DNA of 64,000 bases from Mercenaria mercenaria. Its lineage: Eukaryota; Mollusca; Bivalvia; Venerida; Veneridae. A program made the translations under genes and the position numbers. The notes under the pieces are model-generated. The model was given only the letters and a program-made list of their open reading frames with translations, was not told the DNA's origin and made no database searches. The stretch lies in contig NC_069366.1 in NCBI RefSeq assembly GCF_021730395.1, positions 60,742,001 through 60,806,000 on the forward strand, in the 5' to 3' direction. Shown here in pieces: positions 63,417 to 64,000 of this stretch (position 1 is its first letter; every line of letters starts with the position of its first letter).

Positions 63417-64000
63417 CAAGAGGACCATGATGGTCCTGAATCGCTCACCTCTTCCCACATGATCCAGTTTTGAGTATGACATCGTTTTTTCTATTATTTG
63501 ATATAGTGACCTAGTTTTTGAGCTCATGTGACCCAGTTTTGAACTTGACCTAGATATTATCAAGATAAAAATTCTGACCAATTTTCATGAAGATCCATTG
63601 AAAAATATGGTCTCTAGAGAGGTCACAAGGTTTTTCTATTATTTGACCTATTGACCTAGTCTTTTAAGGCACGTGACCCAGTTTCAAACTTGACTTAGAT
63701 ATCATCAAGGTGAACATTCTGACCAATTTTCATGAAGATTTCATGAAATATATGGCCTCTAGAGAGGTCACAAGGTTTTTCTATTTTTAGACCTACTGAC
63801 CTAGTTTTTGACCGCACGTGACCCAGTTTCGAAATTGACCTAGATATCATCAAGATGAACATTCAGACCAACTTTCATACAGATCCCATGAAAAATATGG
63901 CCTTTAGAGAGGTGACAAGGTTTTCTATTATTTGACCTACTGACCTAGTTTTTGATGGCACGTGACCCAGTTTCAAACTTGACCTAGATATCATCAAGGT
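63417..64000 (-). mobile_element. Helentron-like element, family B-related, cut by window edge
   Basis: Hairpin end CAAGAGGACCATGATGGTCC with GCTCACCTCTTCCC, then at least four tandem units of about 145 bp (TTGACCTACTGACCTAGTTT, CACGTGACCCAGTTTC). A subfamily distinct from copies at 41430 and 47365: the hairpin stem differs but by paired changes. Confidence 0.75.

Overview
The window is animal nuclear DNA, AT-rich, with GT-AG introns and a dense load of short interspersed and tandem repeats. The repeat style (Helentron/pearl-like elements with internal tandem cores, tRNA-derived SINEs, hairpin MITEs) and the gene content point to a bivalve mollusc, probably a heterodont clam. The species is an inference; the gene models are read from the sequence.

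Three genes can be built. (1) Plus strand, 1234-8838, seven coding exons whose splice phases all agree: a 714-residue protein with a short N-terminal tail, one transmembrane segment, an N-glycosylatable stalk, a MACPF (perforin-type) domain and a complete VMO-I-like beta-prism domain. (2) Plus strand, 18199-20508, one uninterrupted coding exon: the TRIM-NHL protein TRIM71/LIN-41 (RING, two B-boxes, coiled coil, filamin, six NHL repeats). Its 3' flank, probably a 3' UTR of about 8 kb, carries seven let-7 seed matches (three within 40 nt) and an 8-mer lin-4/miR-125 site close to the stop codon. Another let-7 8-mer lies 17 nt upstream of the start codon. (3) Minus strand, 62741-40732, fourteen exons of CNOT10, a CCR4-NOT subunit whose 5' exons lie beyond the right edge. 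One CNOT10 exon is disrupted in this sequence, and two others have had one end copied in tandem into the neighbouring intron.

Layout: 1-9240 MACPF-VMO-I gene with its introns (a palindrome-rich TIR element, a Helentron-like copy and a 21-bp minisatellite); 9240-17400 intergenic, with LINE remains, a 44-bp minisatellite, SINEs and an inverted repeat pair; 17400-28870 TRIM71 with leader and trailer; 28870-39650 a gene-poor stretch with MITEs and nested Helentron-like elements; 39650-64000 CNOT10, with introns full of repeats.

TRIM71 and CNOT10 are also neighbours in human (3p22.3), so this looks like an old linkage between a post-transcriptional repressor and a subunit of the deadenylase complex used by TRIM-NHL and microRNA silencing. 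The interspersed repeats are mostly non-autonomous. At least seven families share one plan: an end motif repeated inverted just inside a terminal hairpin followed by CTCTTG (CTCTAG in one family), with a tandem-repeat core. They nest in each other.
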